Assembly (NCBI GenBank): GCA_019422525.1
Contig: JAHZDE010000007.1
Location: 62,001-126,000, forward strand
Reading direction: 5' to 3'
DNA from: Clostridiales bacterium
GTDB taxonomy: Bacteria; Bacillota; Clostridia; Oscillospirales; Acutalibacteraceae
DNA length: 64,000 nucleotides
Under the pieces are notes generated by a model. The model did not search any database, had not been told where the DNA came from, and saw nothing but the letters and a program-made list of their open reading frames with translations. The translations under genes and the position numbers were made by a program. Positions 15,150 through 24,465 of this stretch are shown piece after piece (position 1 is the first letter of the stretch; each line of letters opens with the position of its first letter).

Positions 15150-15381
15150 TTTTCTGAGAATCTCCCGGTATGAAGGGATTTTTCAAATTGTAAAGAAGGA
15201 TTTCCAGAGAAAGGGAAACCAAAATATAATAAAATGAATTTTTCTTGAAATATGAAAATCTGAATGTAAATAAAAACCGGTTTTGAACAAGTTGTAACCA
15301 CTATATATTGTGGTTTTGGAAAAATATGAGGCTTTTGAAATAGATGATGAGGGAAGGGAAAATGGATATTTTCATCCTTTC

Positions 15382-15410
15382 TTGCATGGTGTGTTTTTCT
15401 GTGGCATAAT
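15382..15410 (+). promoter_or_regulatory. Promoter of the ABC exporter gene
   Basis: TTGCAT, 17 bases, CATAAT preceded by TGG (extended -10). Confidence 0.6.
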
Positions 15411-15475
15411 GGGGAAGAAGGCCCGAGAGATAAGAGAATTTTATTGGGATATCAAAATGATGAGGAGGTTCTTTG

Positions 15476-17242
15476 ATGAGTAAAAATAAAAAAAATATGG
15501 GGCTGATTCGACGGTTTGCTCCCTATTTTAAAAAATACAAATGGGTATTGGTATTGGATTTATTCTGTGCAGCGTTGACCACCATTTGTGAGTTGGTACT
15601 TCCCCTAATTGTACAGTATATTACGGATATGGGGATGAATAACCTTGAGGCTTTGACGGTACAGATTATTTTACAGGTAGGTGCCTTTTATCTGATTTTA
15701 CGTTTGATTGACGGTGCGGCAAACTATTATATGGCGTCTATCGGACATGTTATGGGTGCGAAAATTGAAACTGATATGCGGCGGGATTTATTTGATCACC
15801 TGCAAAAGCTGTCCTTTTCCTACTATGACAATACCAAAATCGGCCAGATTATGGCACGGATTACCAGCGACTTGTTTGATGTAACCGAGTTTGCCCACCA
15901 CTGTCCGGAAGAATTTTTTATTGCAGGAGTCAAGATTGTGGCATCCTTCTGCATTTTGCTTCCCATGAATCTCTGGTTGACATTGATTATCTTTGCTATT
16001 TTGCCCATGATGGTGGCTTGTTCCCTGTATTTTAACCGAAAAATGCGGGTGGAATTTAAGCGCTCCCGGGTACAGATTGGCGAATTAAATGCGCAGGTTG
16101 AGGACAGCTTGTTGGGCGTTCGCGTGGTAAAATCTTTTGCCAACGAAGACATTGAAAGAAAAAAGTTTGAAGACGGAAACCAACAATTTTTAAGCATTAA
16201 AAAAGCTATGTATCGATATATGGCGGGGTTCCAGACTTCTACCAGACTGTTTGACGGATTGATGTATATTGTGGTAGTAGTAGCTGGTGCCCTGTTTATG
16301 GTAAATCGCCAGCTGGACCCGTCCCAATTGATGGCATACCTTTTGTATGTCTCTACGTTATTAACATCTATTCGCCGGATTGTGGAATTTACGGAGCAGT
16401 TCCAGCGAGGGATGACCGGTATTGAAAGATTTGTGGAGATTATGGATGCCCCAGTGGAAATTCACGACGAGCCGGGCGCAAAACCGCTGACACATGTAGA
16501 TGGAGATATTCGGTTTGAGGATGTGGGATTTTCCTATACAGATGATGGAACCGAAGTGTTGTCTCATATCAACTTGCATGTAAAGCCCGGAGAAAATGTA
16601 GCCTTGGTAGGACCGTCTGGCGGCGGAAAAACAACCATGTGCAGTTTGATACCGCGATTTTACGATGTGACGGAAGGAGCTGTACTGCTGGATGGAAAGG
16701 ACATTCGGGGTTTAACAATCCAGTCGTTGCGTTCCATGATTGGGGTAGTACAGCAGGAAGTTTATTTGTTTTCGGGTTCTGTATTTGAAAACATTCAGTA
16801 TGGCCGTCCCGGCGCTTCCCGAGAGGAAGTCATGGAGGCAGCAAAACAAGCAGGCGCCCATGAGTTTATTATGAATCTGCATGACGGGTATGACACGTAT
16901 GTAGGGGAGCGTGGAGTAAAACTTTCTGGTGGGCAAAAACAGCGTATCAGCATTGCAAGAGCATTTTTGAAAAACCCGCCGGTACTGATTTTGGATGAAG
17001 CCACTTCTGCATTGGATAACGAAAGTGAAAAACTGGTACAACAGTCTCTTGAAAAACTTTCAAAAGGGCGCACAACGTTTACCATTGCCCATCGGCTTTC
17101 AACGATTCGTCGAGCGGATACCATTTTAGTATTGACGGATAAGGGGATTGAAGAAAGAGGCAGCCATCAGGAACTGATGAAACTGGGCGGAATTTATGCG
17201 CACCTGTATCAGCTTTCCACAGGGTTGGAAACTATTTCGTAA
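15476..17242 (+). CDS. ABC exporter half-transporter (permease fused to ATPase)
   Basis: A 588-residue protein. ATG 15476 sits seven bases after GAGGAGG. An N-terminal six-helix exporter-type membrane domain (to about residue 330) is followed by an ATPase with Walker A GPSGGGKTT (from about 379), signature LSGGQKQR (about 483), Walker B LILDEATSALD (about 504) and a switch histidine in IAHRLST. It is of the MdlB/MsbA-like multidrug or lipid exporter class; half-transporters act as dimers. No second half lies nearby, so a homodimer is likely. Substrate unknown. Confidence 0.9.
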   Translation: MSKNKKNMGLIRRFAPYFKKYKWVLVLDLFCAALTTICELVLPLIVQYITDMGMNNLEALTVQIILQVGAFYLILRLIDGAANYYMASIGHVMGAKIETDMRRDLFDHLQKLSFSYYDNTKIGQIMARITSDLFDVTEFAHHCPEEFFIAGVKIVASFCILLPMNLWLTLIIFAILPMMVACSLYFNRKMRVEFKRSRVQIGELNAQVEDSLLGVRVVKSFANEDIERKKFEDGNQQFLSIKKAMYRYMAGFQTSTRLFDGLMYIVVVVAGALFMVNRQLDPSQLMAYLLYVSTLLTSIRRIVEFTEQFQRGMTGIERFVEIMDAPVEIHDEPGAKPLTHVDGDIRFEDVGFSYTDDGTEVLSHINLHVKPGENVALVGPSGGGKTTMCSLIPRFYDVTEGAVLLDGKDIRGLTIQSLRSMIGVVQQEVYLFSGSVFENIQYGRPGASREEVMEAAKQAGAHEFIMNLHDGYDTYVGERGVKLSGGQKQRISIARAFLKNPPVLILDEATSALDNESEKLVQQSLEKLSKGRTTFTIAHRLSTIRRADTILVLTDKGIEERGSHQELMKLGGIYAHLYQLSTGLETIS

Positions 17243-17262
17243 AGCCATTAAATAATAATAAA

Positions 17263-17304
17263 TAAAGGGAGACCGGTATCAATATCCGGTCTCCCTTTAT
17301 TTTT
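17263..17304. terminator. Bidirectional terminator
   Basis: AAAGGGAGACCGG pairs with CCGGTCTCCCTTT, followed by a T run, between the convergent exporter and GT-C-like genes. Confidence 0.9.
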
Positions 17305-17310
17305 GAAATA

Positions 17311-18615
17311 TCAGTAAATCGATGCGCCATTTAACCAAGCAAACAGATAAATTCCCATGAGGGCAGCCATACCGGCGGTCAGTCCTTTTTCCAATGCAGG
17401 GCGTTTATTTGTTAAAACCGCGGCAAATAAAAAGAAGGGAATTCCGCAGGAAAGGTAGCGTCCGGCGCTGAGAAGCCAGGAGAGGGAATAATTGAGAATC
17501 AAATAGAAAAATGCATATAGCGTATACATAGATGGGAGCTTTCTCCAACACAGGGCAAGAGCGATAAAGAACAGGATAAATAAGAAAATCTGCGGTATCC
17601 AGATAGCCGCCCGGGTAGACGTATCTGCCCAGGAGATGGCGTTTTCTCCAACATACTGTAAGGTTTGGCTAAACCACAGAAATCCCTGATTCCAGTGTTG
17701 CTGATGAATGAGAAATGCAAACGGATTTCCGTCCACTATTTCATTAAGCAGAAGGTACCCGCCAGTTCCTACCAAAGGAAGGAATACAAAAGGTAACCCT
17801 TTGAGTACCGGGAGGAATCGTTCTTTCCAGCTGCGCCCATCACGGGATAGAATCCGATTTGTTTCCAACAGTTCAGCACCGGCAGCCACTATTAAAAGCA
17901 GTCCGTGCATTCGGGTTAAAGCGGCCAAAATTCCGAAAAGACCGGCGCGCAGCCATTGGTGCCTTCGGATGTATAAAAAAGAAGCGGAAGTTGTCAGAAG
18001 AAAAAGGCTTTCGGTCATGACGGTACCGAAAAAGAAAGAAAAGGGGAATACCGATAAAAAAACAACGGTACGCTGGGCAGCTAAGCGGCCAAGTTCTTCC
18101 CGAGCCAGCCGGTAAAGAAATACACAGGCGGCGCTATAGCATAAAAATGACATAGTAAGGCCAGAAAGCAGCGTGTTGCCCAGTAGCACATTGACCGCCC
18201 TCACCAGCCAAACATACAGGGGAAAGAAAACCAGAAACAGGTGTTCTCCGTTTTCCATATAACCGGTATATCCCTTTTCTACCAGATTTACATAGTGGAC
18301 GCTATCACCTCGGATAAGTCCTTGTAAAAGAGCGGGTTCAGAGCCTTCCTGCGTCAAAAGCAAAGTGATTAAGAGACATAAAAAGAGAAGAATCAAGCGA
18401 AACGAGAGCGCGATCAGAAAAATTTTGCAGTTTTCTTGACGATAAAGCCCGCGCCGTTTTTGAATATGTGTGGAGTATAGTTTGCGGCGCGATGATGGGA
18501 CGGCAAAAAAAGAGACTTCTGCGGTCTGTCTCAGTCCACAGGCCATCAGCCATCGAAGAAAAAGAAAACATCCCAGCAATGCAGCAGCCAGCGTAAGAAC
18601 CATGTCCAGAATCAA
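17311..18615 (-). CDS. Polytopic membrane glycosyltransferase, PIG-V/GT-C-like
   Basis: About 434 residues with ten or more membrane segments. The TTG start at 18615 is chosen because AGAGG lies about nine bases upstream; ATG 18603 is an alternative. The first long loop reads IRGDSVHYVNLVEKGY and is followed by LFFPLYVWLVR-like sequence and MTESLFLL. This resembles the acidic loop and the ESLF motif of PIG-V-type mannosyltransferases, which use lipid-linked sugars at the membrane. The expected Arg-Trp-Asp is changed to Arg-Gly-Asp. The role could be glycosylation of a surface polymer. Family call moderate; exact substrate unknown. Confidence 0.6.
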   Translation of the reverse strand: MILDMVLTLAAALLGCFLFLRWLMACGLRQTAEVSFFAVPSSRRKLYSTHIQKRRGLYRQENCKIFLIALSFRLILLFLCLLITLLLTQEGSEPALLQGLIRGDSVHYVNLVEKGYTGYMENGEHLFLVFFPLYVWLVRAVNVLLGNTLLSGLTMSFLCYSAACVFLYRLAREELGRLAAQRTVVFLSVFPFSFFFGTVMTESLFLLTTSASFLYIRRHQWLRAGLFGILAALTRMHGLLLIVAAGAELLETNRILSRDGRSWKERFLPVLKGLPFVFLPLVGTGGYLLLNEIVDGNPFAFLIHQQHWNQGFLWFSQTLQYVGENAISWADTSTRAAIWIPQIFLFILFFIALALCWRKLPSMYTLYAFFYLILNYSLSWLLSAGRYLSCGIPFFLFAAVLTNKRPALEKGLTAGMAALMGIYLFAWLNGASIY

Positions 18616-18644
18616 GATGATACACCTCTTTTCCCAATACCAAC

Positions 18645-18653
18645 AGTATACCA
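18645..18653 (-). promoter_or_regulatory. Extended -10 promoter for the GT-C-like gene
   Basis: On the minus strand TGGTATACT, about 30 bases before the chosen start. Confidence 0.5.
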
Positions 18654-18745
18654 TACTCCTCTCAGGATTTGTGCATCAAATTTGCATCATGCACCTGATA
18701 ATTGGCTGAAATCCTCGGGGAATGCTTTTTCCCATATGGGCTTTA

Positions 18746-18754
18746 TGGTATAAT
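18746..18754 (+). promoter_or_regulatory. Extended -10 promoter for rlmD
   Basis: TGGTATAAT 33 bases before the rlmD start; no clear -35. Confidence 0.55.
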
Positions 18755-18786
18755 GAAAAGCAGGTTGAGCGGAAAGAAGGGAACTT

Positions 18787-20220
18787 ATGAATCAGACAAA
18801 AAAACATCCGTATAAAACGGGAAAACCATATTTACAAAATCAAAAAAAGCATGGGAAAACAAAAACTTTCGCAAAATCTCATGATGAAAACTCTTCCAAA
18901 ATTCCCCGGGAAATATCGAAACACGAAGATGTAGAAACGATGCTTCATGAGGGGGGACACACACCCTGCCCTTTGTATCGAAAATGCGGGGGCTGTCAGC
19001 TGCAAAATATGGATTATCCCCGGCAACTGCACTGGAAACAGGAACAGGTACAAAAGCTTTTGGGAAAGTTCTGTCATATACAACCGATTATTGGGATGGA
19101 GCACCCCTTCCATTATCGGAACAAGGTGCAGGCTGCCTTTGCCTGGGACAGAAGCCGAAAAAAAATCATCTCCGGCGTGTACCAGTCCAGTACCCATCAT
19201 GTGGTGCCGGTGGAAAGCTGTATGACTGAGGATGAGACTGCTGATAAAATCATCGGGGCTATCCGCCGGATGATGCCGGGATTCCACATGACGCCCTATG
19301 ATGAGCGGACGGGGAAAGGGTTCCTGCGCCATGTGCTGGTACGCCGGGGATTTGCTACCGGGCAAGTCATGGTGGTGATGGTAACGGCAACGCCCGTGTT
19401 CCCCGCCAAAAACAATTTCTGCCGGGCTTTAAAGAAGGAGTTCCCGGAGATTACCACCATTGTACAGAACCTGAACGATCGGTATACCAGCATGGTGTTG
19501 GGAGAGCAGGAAAAGGTGCTGTATGGGCCGGGATATATCGAGGATATTCTGTGCGGGTGTACCTTCCGAATTTCTCCCAAGTCGTTTTATCAAATTAACC
19601 CCATACAGACGGAGGTTTTATATCGTACTGCCATTGAACAGGCTGGCCTTAGTGGAAAAGAAACTATTTTGGACGCTTACTGTGGAGTGGGTACCATTGG
19701 TCTGGCAGCGGCAAAACATGGAGCCGGAAATGTGGTTGGCGTGGAAGTAAACCGGGATGCGGTACGGGATGCCATTGCCAACGCCAAAAGCAGCGGCGTG
19801 AAAAATGCAAGATTTTACTGTGCGGATGCGGGAGAATTTATGGTGGAGCTTGCTCGGGAAGGGGAAAAAATCGATACGGTATTGATGGACCCGCCACGTG
19901 CCGGAAGCGATGAAGCGTTTCTCTCATCGGTATGTAAATTAGCTCCGGAGCGGGTGGTTTATATTTCCTGTAACCCGGAGACACAGGCCCGGGATTTGCG
20001 GTATATGGTTTCTCATGGCTGGAAGGTCACGTTTATCCAGCCTGTGGATATGTTCCCCCATACAAACCATATTGAGACGGTTGTCTTGCTTTCCAAGGGG
20101 GGATCCACTCAAAGAAGGTGTATGTGTAGTTCTCCTTGGAGGACATGGATATGCCCGGGTTCCAGAATGATGCCACATACGGTCAGAGTAAAAAACGTAT
20201 GCGGCAGAAGACCGGTTTGA
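18787..20220 (+). CDS. rlmD: 23S rRNA (uracil-C5)-methyltransferase, RlmD/TrmA family, with aberrant C-terminus
   Basis: A 477-residue frame. A basic N-terminal tail precedes an iron-sulfur motif CPLYRKCGGC with a further Cys in VESC. Then follow the methyltransferase parts: YQINPIQTE, LDAYCGVGTIGLAAA (SAM site), VLMDPPRAG, and SCNPETQARD with the catalytic cysteine. The family fold ends at HIETVVLLSK (about residue 436). The remaining 40 residues (GGSTQRRCMCSSP and on) are a frameshifted reading of what was a C-terminal extension, described separately. The catalytic core is intact, so the enzyme should methylate a 23S rRNA uridine; which uridine is not shown by sequence alone. Confidence 0.88.
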   Translation: MNQTKKHPYKTGKPYLQNQKKHGKTKTFAKSHDENSSKIPREISKHEDVETMLHEGGHTPCPLYRKCGGCQLQNMDYPRQLHWKQEQVQKLLGKFCHIQPIIGMEHPFHYRNKVQAAFAWDRSRKKIISGVYQSSTHHVVPVESCMTEDETADKIIGAIRRMMPGFHMTPYDERTGKGFLRHVLVRRGFATGQVMVVMVTATPVFPAKNNFCRALKKEFPEITTIVQNLNDRYTSMVLGEQEKVLYGPGYIEDILCGCTFRISPKSFYQINPIQTEVLYRTAIEQAGLSGKETILDAYCGVGTIGLAAAKHGAGNVVGVEVNRDAVRDAIANAKSSGVKNARFYCADAGEFMVELAREGEKIDTVLMDPPRAGSDEAFLSSVCKLAPERVVYISCNPETQARDLRYMVSHGWKVTFIQPVDMFPHTNHIETVVLLSKGGSTQRRCMCSSPWRTWICPGSRMMPHTVRVKNVCGRRPV

Positions 20221-20378
20221 AGGTTTCCTCTCACTATATGCCCAGTTCAAGTAGAGATACGGTATTATTGAGCGTGAGAACTATAACAAACCCCAGTTTG
20301 AAAATCCAAACAGCCGAAATGCCTGCCTGAAAAGGAAGGGCGATTACAGAGGCATTGAAATATTTTGGGATGATTTGA
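20101..20378 (+). pseudogene. Decayed C-terminal extension of the RlmD gene
   Basis: After LLSK the usual extension found on many clostridial RlmD proteins can be traced in other frames: SLEDMDMPGFQNDATYGQ and GLKVSS in one frame, YGIIERENYNKP in another, and AITEALKYFGMI ending at TGA 20376-20378 in a third. A base is missing soon after LLSK, GAG has become TAG before FSLEDMD, and further frame changes and stops follow. The tail is therefore dead while the core enzyme is preserved. Recall of the extension is from family knowledge and should be checked by alignment. Confidence 0.7.
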
Positions 20379-20640
20379 TACGCATGGTGAGGTGGAGGTT
20401 AAGATGAACGATGCCTGCTCCTGTAAATTCTGGTTGAAACGGGGCAACGATGAAGATAACCACCCTGCAAAGGATACGAGGGAAAGAAGTGGTCTCTGTT
20501 TGCGCTGGCATCCACGCTTATGCAGAGCCAGTGGGGAGTTGCCGGACCGAGATACTTTAAATACAACGGTGAGTAGCTGAACGACATCCGCAAGCGGCTC
20601 GGTGTTTGAACCGCCATTTGAAAATTTTAATTTTTAAGGA
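20379..20640 (+). pseudogene. Gene debris between rlmD and an unknown two-gene unit
   Basis: No intact gene. One frame at about 20478-20609 reads WSLFALASTLMQSQWGVAG and continues to YFKYNG, then meets TAG, resumes with LNDIRKRLGV and stops at TGA 20607. It looks like the end of a lost protein whose family I do not recognise. No transposase, direct repeat or att site is visible at the edges. Confidence 0.45.
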
Positions 20641-20648
20641 GAGATGTT

Positions 20649-21728
20649 ATGCCAGAACATAATAACCTTATACCGTCAGAAAAGAACGAATTACTGAATA
20701 TCTTCACAGGCGAGGAAGACAAGAAAGGTACTGACCTTTTGGCGATGTCAGACTTTTTTGAGGTATTCATTGGCAAGATAGAGGCTGAGATGGGAACTGA
20801 TACGGCGGCATGGGAGGTGTTCCATAACATTGAGGGCTTCATCGGCGAAATTGCCGCTGCGATTAAAGGTGGTTTTGATATATCCAAAATGAGAATGCTT
20901 GTGGCAGACTACTCACATTTCAGTCAGGATATTATCGATGGACTCAAGGAGGGCATCTACCATGTCGGTCAATCTAAAGAGGTTGCTGGAAACCTGAGAC
21001 CTGCGATATTGGATGAGAATGAGCATTTGGTGAAGTTCTTTACCTTAAAAAAAGCGGTCAATCCGTCAAGTGTTCTTGCTGATATATCTACTTTGTCAAT
21101 GCAGGCTTCTCTTCAGCGGATATCTTCTCAGATTGAGGATATCGGCAGAGATGTCAAGGGTATGATTGATTTTGCCAGACGTGAGGCGTTGAGCAACAAG
21201 TTCATCTACGCAAGGGATAAGATTATGCTGGCTGCCACGGCTTCTGAAGATGAGCGAGATATGTATCTGAAAGAAGCCGATACATATCTCATGGAAGGAC
21301 TTACAGATTTGTATTCGGATATTAATGCGCAGGTCAAGAAACTGGCAGACATTAGAGGTCCGTTTGCAAGTTTGAAGGCAATCGATTCAATCCTTTCTTA
21401 CATTAACGAGGATATGCAGATGATTCCTCGTTATGTAGGATTACGGGTATATCTGTTTAATTATCGTGGAAATACTAAAGACGCAAATAGAATCCTCGGT
21501 GAATATCGATATCATCTCCAAACGCTGGCAGAGAGGAAACTCGGAGACGGCAAATATACTGCATTGGAATTGATACACAAGAATTATCCTTATGAGGCTG
21601 AGAATATTGACTTTTGGCTCGAAAAACCCAGACAAATGCTCGGTGTGATTGACTCCTATGAAACCATGCTTGAACAGAAAGATAAGGATATCTACTACAT
21701 AGATGTGGAGGAACACGAGGATGAGTGA
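20649..21728 (+). CDS. Unknown helical protein, first gene of a two-gene unit
   Basis: A 359-residue cytoplasmic protein, predicted largely helical and charged. ATG 20649 follows AAGGAGA. A central segment (LADISTLSMQASLQRISSQI and EDIGRDVKGMIDFARREAL) looks like an amphipathic or coiled helix bundle. No nucleotide-binding, protease or nuclease motif is visible. Its last eight bases overlap the start of a small zinc-ribbon gene, so the two are translationally coupled. It lies next to gene debris, and its AAG/GAT-rich codon use differs from that of rlmD, both hints of acquired cargo. Function unknown. Confidence 0.7.
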   Translation: MPEHNNLIPSEKNELLNIFTGEEDKKGTDLLAMSDFFEVFIGKIEAEMGTDTAAWEVFHNIEGFIGEIAAAIKGGFDISKMRMLVADYSHFSQDIIDGLKEGIYHVGQSKEVAGNLRPAILDENEHLVKFFTLKKAVNPSSVLADISTLSMQASLQRISSQIEDIGRDVKGMIDFARREALSNKFIYARDKIMLAATASEDERDMYLKEADTYLMEGLTDLYSDINAQVKKLADIRGPFASLKAIDSILSYINEDMQMIPRYVGLRVYLFNYRGNTKDANRILGEYRYHLQTLAERKLGDGKYTALELIHKNYPYEAENIDFWLEKPRQMLGVIDSYETMLEQKDKDIYYIDVEEHEDE

Positions 21729-21924
21729 GGAAAACAAAGAGAGGCGCTGTAAATTATGTGGCAAGTTGCTTCTCGATGAAAGAATACCGTTTTGCAGAAG
21801 ATGCTTTCTTGAGGGAAGAAATAAGGTCGGCAAAGTAGGTAGTGTCGTTGGGGGTGCCGCAATGACCATTCTCAGTGCCACCGCTCTCATCAATAACAAC
21901 ACTGATAATAATGGGCAGACATAA
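21721..21924 (+). CDS. Small zinc-ribbon protein with hydrophobic tail
   Basis: A 67-residue protein. ATG 21721 overlaps the upstream stop; GGAGG lies about eight bases before it. CKLCGKLL and PFCRRCF give a CxxC-x(13)-CxxC zinc ribbon, followed by a glycine-rich hydrophobic stretch (SVVGGAAMTILSATALI) that could insert in the membrane, and an Asn-rich end. Coupling with the upstream gene suggests that the two products act together. No known family is recognised; the zinc site is inferred from cysteine spacing alone. Confidence 0.62.
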   Translation: MSEENKERRCKLCGKLLLDERIPFCRRCFLEGRNKVGKVGSVVGGAAMTILSATALINNNTDNNGQT

Positions 21925-22022
21925 GCCTATACCTTGACTGAAAGCTCCTGTGTGGCAGAATTGATGAAGATGTACCAGAAACTGGTTTCTAAAAAATAAC
22001 GGATAAAAGGGAGGGGAAGTCC

Positions 22023-22847
22023 TTGGGTGATACGTGGAAGCCCGCCGCAGGGCTGCGGAAAACTTCTTTCGAGATTTCGGGCGGCTATTATTCCAAAGCC
22101 TATGTGCAAAAGCAGAGAATGGAGGGGAAATGCAAGTCATGGTGTTATGTCCCGTCCCCTTCTGCCTGGATGCCGGAATTTTTGGAAATCGCCTTTGACG
22201 AAATGGGGAAACTTGTCTGGCGGTTTGCCGAGGACAGCCGGGAACCCCAGCAGGAGCAATTTCCAACTTCTGAGGGTACTTTTATTTCTCGTAACCGTGG
22301 GGAATTTGGCGGTATCCTGATGACTCCTGCACAGCAATACCTGTCCGGAAATTTTGTGAAGGTATTTGAATGTTTCGGGAAAATTTATGCCATCGATTCG
22401 TGCAACCATATGGGCATGGGGCATGTAAAAATTTATGAATTCCTGGACGGGCTTCGTTATCAAGAGTTGTTTTCCTCCTTTACCCATATTCAAGAAAAAA
22501 CGGCGGAACTGGTTGCCTCTTTAAAGGCACTGTATATCAATGTAGAGGCCGCCTATATCCTGGCGTCTGGATATGTAAAGTACCGGCTTCTAAAACCGGG
22601 CGATGTCTATGAGGACAAATCATATTTGTTTGAAATTTCCCCAAATGGGTTCGCCTGCAGAGCCGAATTTAACCGCAACTTTGAATGGGTCAAAAATATG
22701 GTGGTTGTACAGGAAAAAATGATTTTGGGAATGGATAAAGTGATAGCCGTAGCAGATTTGGAAACCGGCGAAGTGGCAGCATATACGCCGATTTCTGCAG
22801 AGGCGGAAAATGATATTCGAAAAGTAAAGGGAATCGCTCTGCGATGA
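22023..22847 (+). CDS. Unknown protein, beta-rich
   Basis: A 274-residue soluble protein with a TTG start at 22023, preceded by AAGGGAGGGG at good spacing. It is rich in aromatic residues and in alternating strand-like segments (GKIYAIDSCNHMGMGHVKIY, AYILASGYVKYRLL, KVIAVADLETGEVAAY). The last part looks like a propeller blade. It has no signal peptide. It could be distantly related to the 11883 product, but I cannot show homology by eye. Followed by a strong promoter for a transporter gene. Confidence 0.55.
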   Translation: MGDTWKPAAGLRKTSFEISGGYYSKAYVQKQRMEGKCKSWCYVPSPSAWMPEFLEIAFDEMGKLVWRFAEDSREPQQEQFPTSEGTFISRNRGEFGGILMTPAQQYLSGNFVKVFECFGKIYAIDSCNHMGMGHVKIYEFLDGLRYQELFSSFTHIQEKTAELVASLKALYINVEAAYILASGYVKYRLLKPGDVYEDKSYLFEISPNGFACRAEFNRNFEWVKNMVVVQEKMILGMDKVIAVADLETGEVAAYTPISAEAENDIRKVKGIALR

Positions 22848-22877
22848 ATTTTTTCGCCGAACTTTTTGTAAGGAATA

Positions 22878-22906
22878 TTGCTAAAAAGCAAAAACGCATG
22901 TATAAT
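22878..22906 (+). promoter_or_regulatory. Promoter of the NSS transporter gene
   Basis: TTGCTA, 17 bases, TATAAT, ending about 90 bases before the start codon. Confidence 0.7.
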
Positions 22907-22995
22907 ATTCACTGAATTATGAATTGCAAAAAAATGCAAAAAATCATACTTTGAGTTGCATTTGGTGCAAGATGGGAAATGAGGAGTGAAAAGTT

Positions 22996-24327
22996 TTGAA
23001 ACAGAAGGAGCAAAACGCACTGCGGGATTCATTTCGCAGTAAAACCGGATTTATTATCGCCTGCATCGGGTCGGCAGTGGGAATGGGGAACATTTGGCTG
23101 TTTCCATATCGTACCGGTCAGTTTGGCGGAGCCGCTTTTTTAATCCCATATTTTATTTTTGTTGTCATTCTGGGATTTTCCGGCGTAGCTGGCGAAATGG
23201 CTTTTGGCCGTTCTCAGGGGACAGGCCCGTTGGGGGCTTTTTCCAATGCTATGAAGATGAGAGGAATCCGGGGCGGAAAAGTGATTGGTATTATTCCGGT
23301 AATCGGTTCGCTGGGAATTGCCATTGGCTATTCGGTTGTTGTGGGATGGTTTTTAAAATATTTGTATGATTCTCTTACCGGTTCCCTATTTACGGCAGAA
23401 GATACCGGTGCATGGTTTGGCTCCATTGCTGGCAATTTTGGAAGTGTTGGCTGGCATTTGCTGGGACTGGCTATTACCTTTGCCGTGATGCTGTTTGGTA
23501 TTTCCAAAGGAATCGAAAAGGTCAATAAAGTGATGATGCCCCTGTTTTTCGTGTTTTTCATTGCATTGATGATTCGCGTGTTTACACTGGATAACGTAAC
23601 AGCAGGGTATGAGTATTTGTTTGTGCCGGATTGGCAGTGCCTTGCCGATGTGCGCACCTGGGTGTATGCCCTTGGACAGGCGTTTTTCTCCTTGTCCTTA
23701 GCCGGCTCCGGTACGATTGTATATGGCAGCTATTTGAAAAAGGACACGGATATTATCAGCTGCGCCAGAAATGTGGCGTTCTTTGACACTTGTGCCGCTT
23801 TGCTGGCGGGTTTGGTCATTATCCCCGCAGTGTTTGCCTTTGGGGAAGACGTGGCCTCTGGACCGCCGCTGATGTTCATTACCCTGCCGAAGGTATTCCA
23901 GCAAATGCCCTTTGGACAGCTGTTTGCGATTGTGTTCTTTATAGCCGTAATTTTTGCCGCAGTGACTTCGCTGATGAACCTTTTTGAAACCCCCATTGAA
24001 GCGCTGCAGACCCAGTTCCACCTTTCCCGAAAGGCAGCGGTAGGCATTGTTGCGCTTATTGCTGTAGTGGTGGGTGTGTTTATTGAAAACGGAGATATGG
24101 TCAGCATGTGGATGGATGTGGTGTCCATTTATATTATCCCGTTGGGAGCAATGTTGGCCGCAATTATGTTCTTCTGGGTTTGCCCAAAAGGATTCGCCAG
24201 AGAACAGGTTCAGCTGGGAAGAGAGAAAACAGTGGGACGCTGGTTTGAACCAATGACAAAATATGTGTTTGTAGGACTGACTTTGGCAGTATACATTCTG
24301 GGTATCTTCTTTGGCGGTATAGGGTAA
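22996..24327 (+). CDS. Sodium-dependent transporter, NSS/SNF family
   Basis: A 443-residue membrane protein of the size usual for bacterial 11-helix NSS members. The start is TTG 22996, with GAGGAG upstream. The first helix holds the unwound Na+ and substrate site, GSAVGMGNIWLFPY, and GGAAFLIPYFI follows. NSS proteins import amino acids with sodium; bacterial short forms include tryptophan and tyrosine transporters, but the substrate cannot be read here. The gene is monocistronic, followed by ddh with its own promoter. Confidence 0.92.
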   Translation: MKQKEQNALRDSFRSKTGFIIACIGSAVGMGNIWLFPYRTGQFGGAAFLIPYFIFVVILGFSGVAGEMAFGRSQGTGPLGAFSNAMKMRGIRGGKVIGIIPVIGSLGIAIGYSVVVGWFLKYLYDSLTGSLFTAEDTGAWFGSIAGNFGSVGWHLLGLAITFAVMLFGISKGIEKVNKVMMPLFFVFFIALMIRVFTLDNVTAGYEYLFVPDWQCLADVRTWVYALGQAFFSLSLAGSGTIVYGSYLKKDTDIISCARNVAFFDTCAALLAGLVIIPAVFAFGEDVASGPPLMFITLPKVFQQMPFGQLFAIVFFIAVIFAAVTSLMNLFETPIEALQTQFHLSRKAAVGIVALIAVVVGVFIENGDMVSMWMDVVSIYIIPLGAMLAAIMFFWVCPKGFAREQVQLGREKTVGRWFEPMTKYVFVGLTLAVYILGIFFGGIG

Positions 24328-24387
24328 TCCGGTGTCAGACTAGCCTGCGGAAAGTTTGGGAAATCTCTCGAAAATCAGCAGCAGATG

Positions 24388-24396
24388 TGTTATAAT
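24388..24396 (+). promoter_or_regulatory. Extended -10 promoter for ddh
   Basis: TGTTATAAT about 70 bases before the start codon. Confidence 0.5.
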
Positions 24397-24465
24397 GACA
24401 CCGATTTGATAAATATTTTGCAGGCATCCTCAAGATGCTTTGAGCAGCAGAAAGGATAATGTAAC

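Noticed and set aside
20136..20330. A 64-codon frame starting MEDMDMPGFQND as a small gene.
   Set aside because: It is one frame of the decayed RlmD extension, with no ribosome site and continuing homology in other frames.
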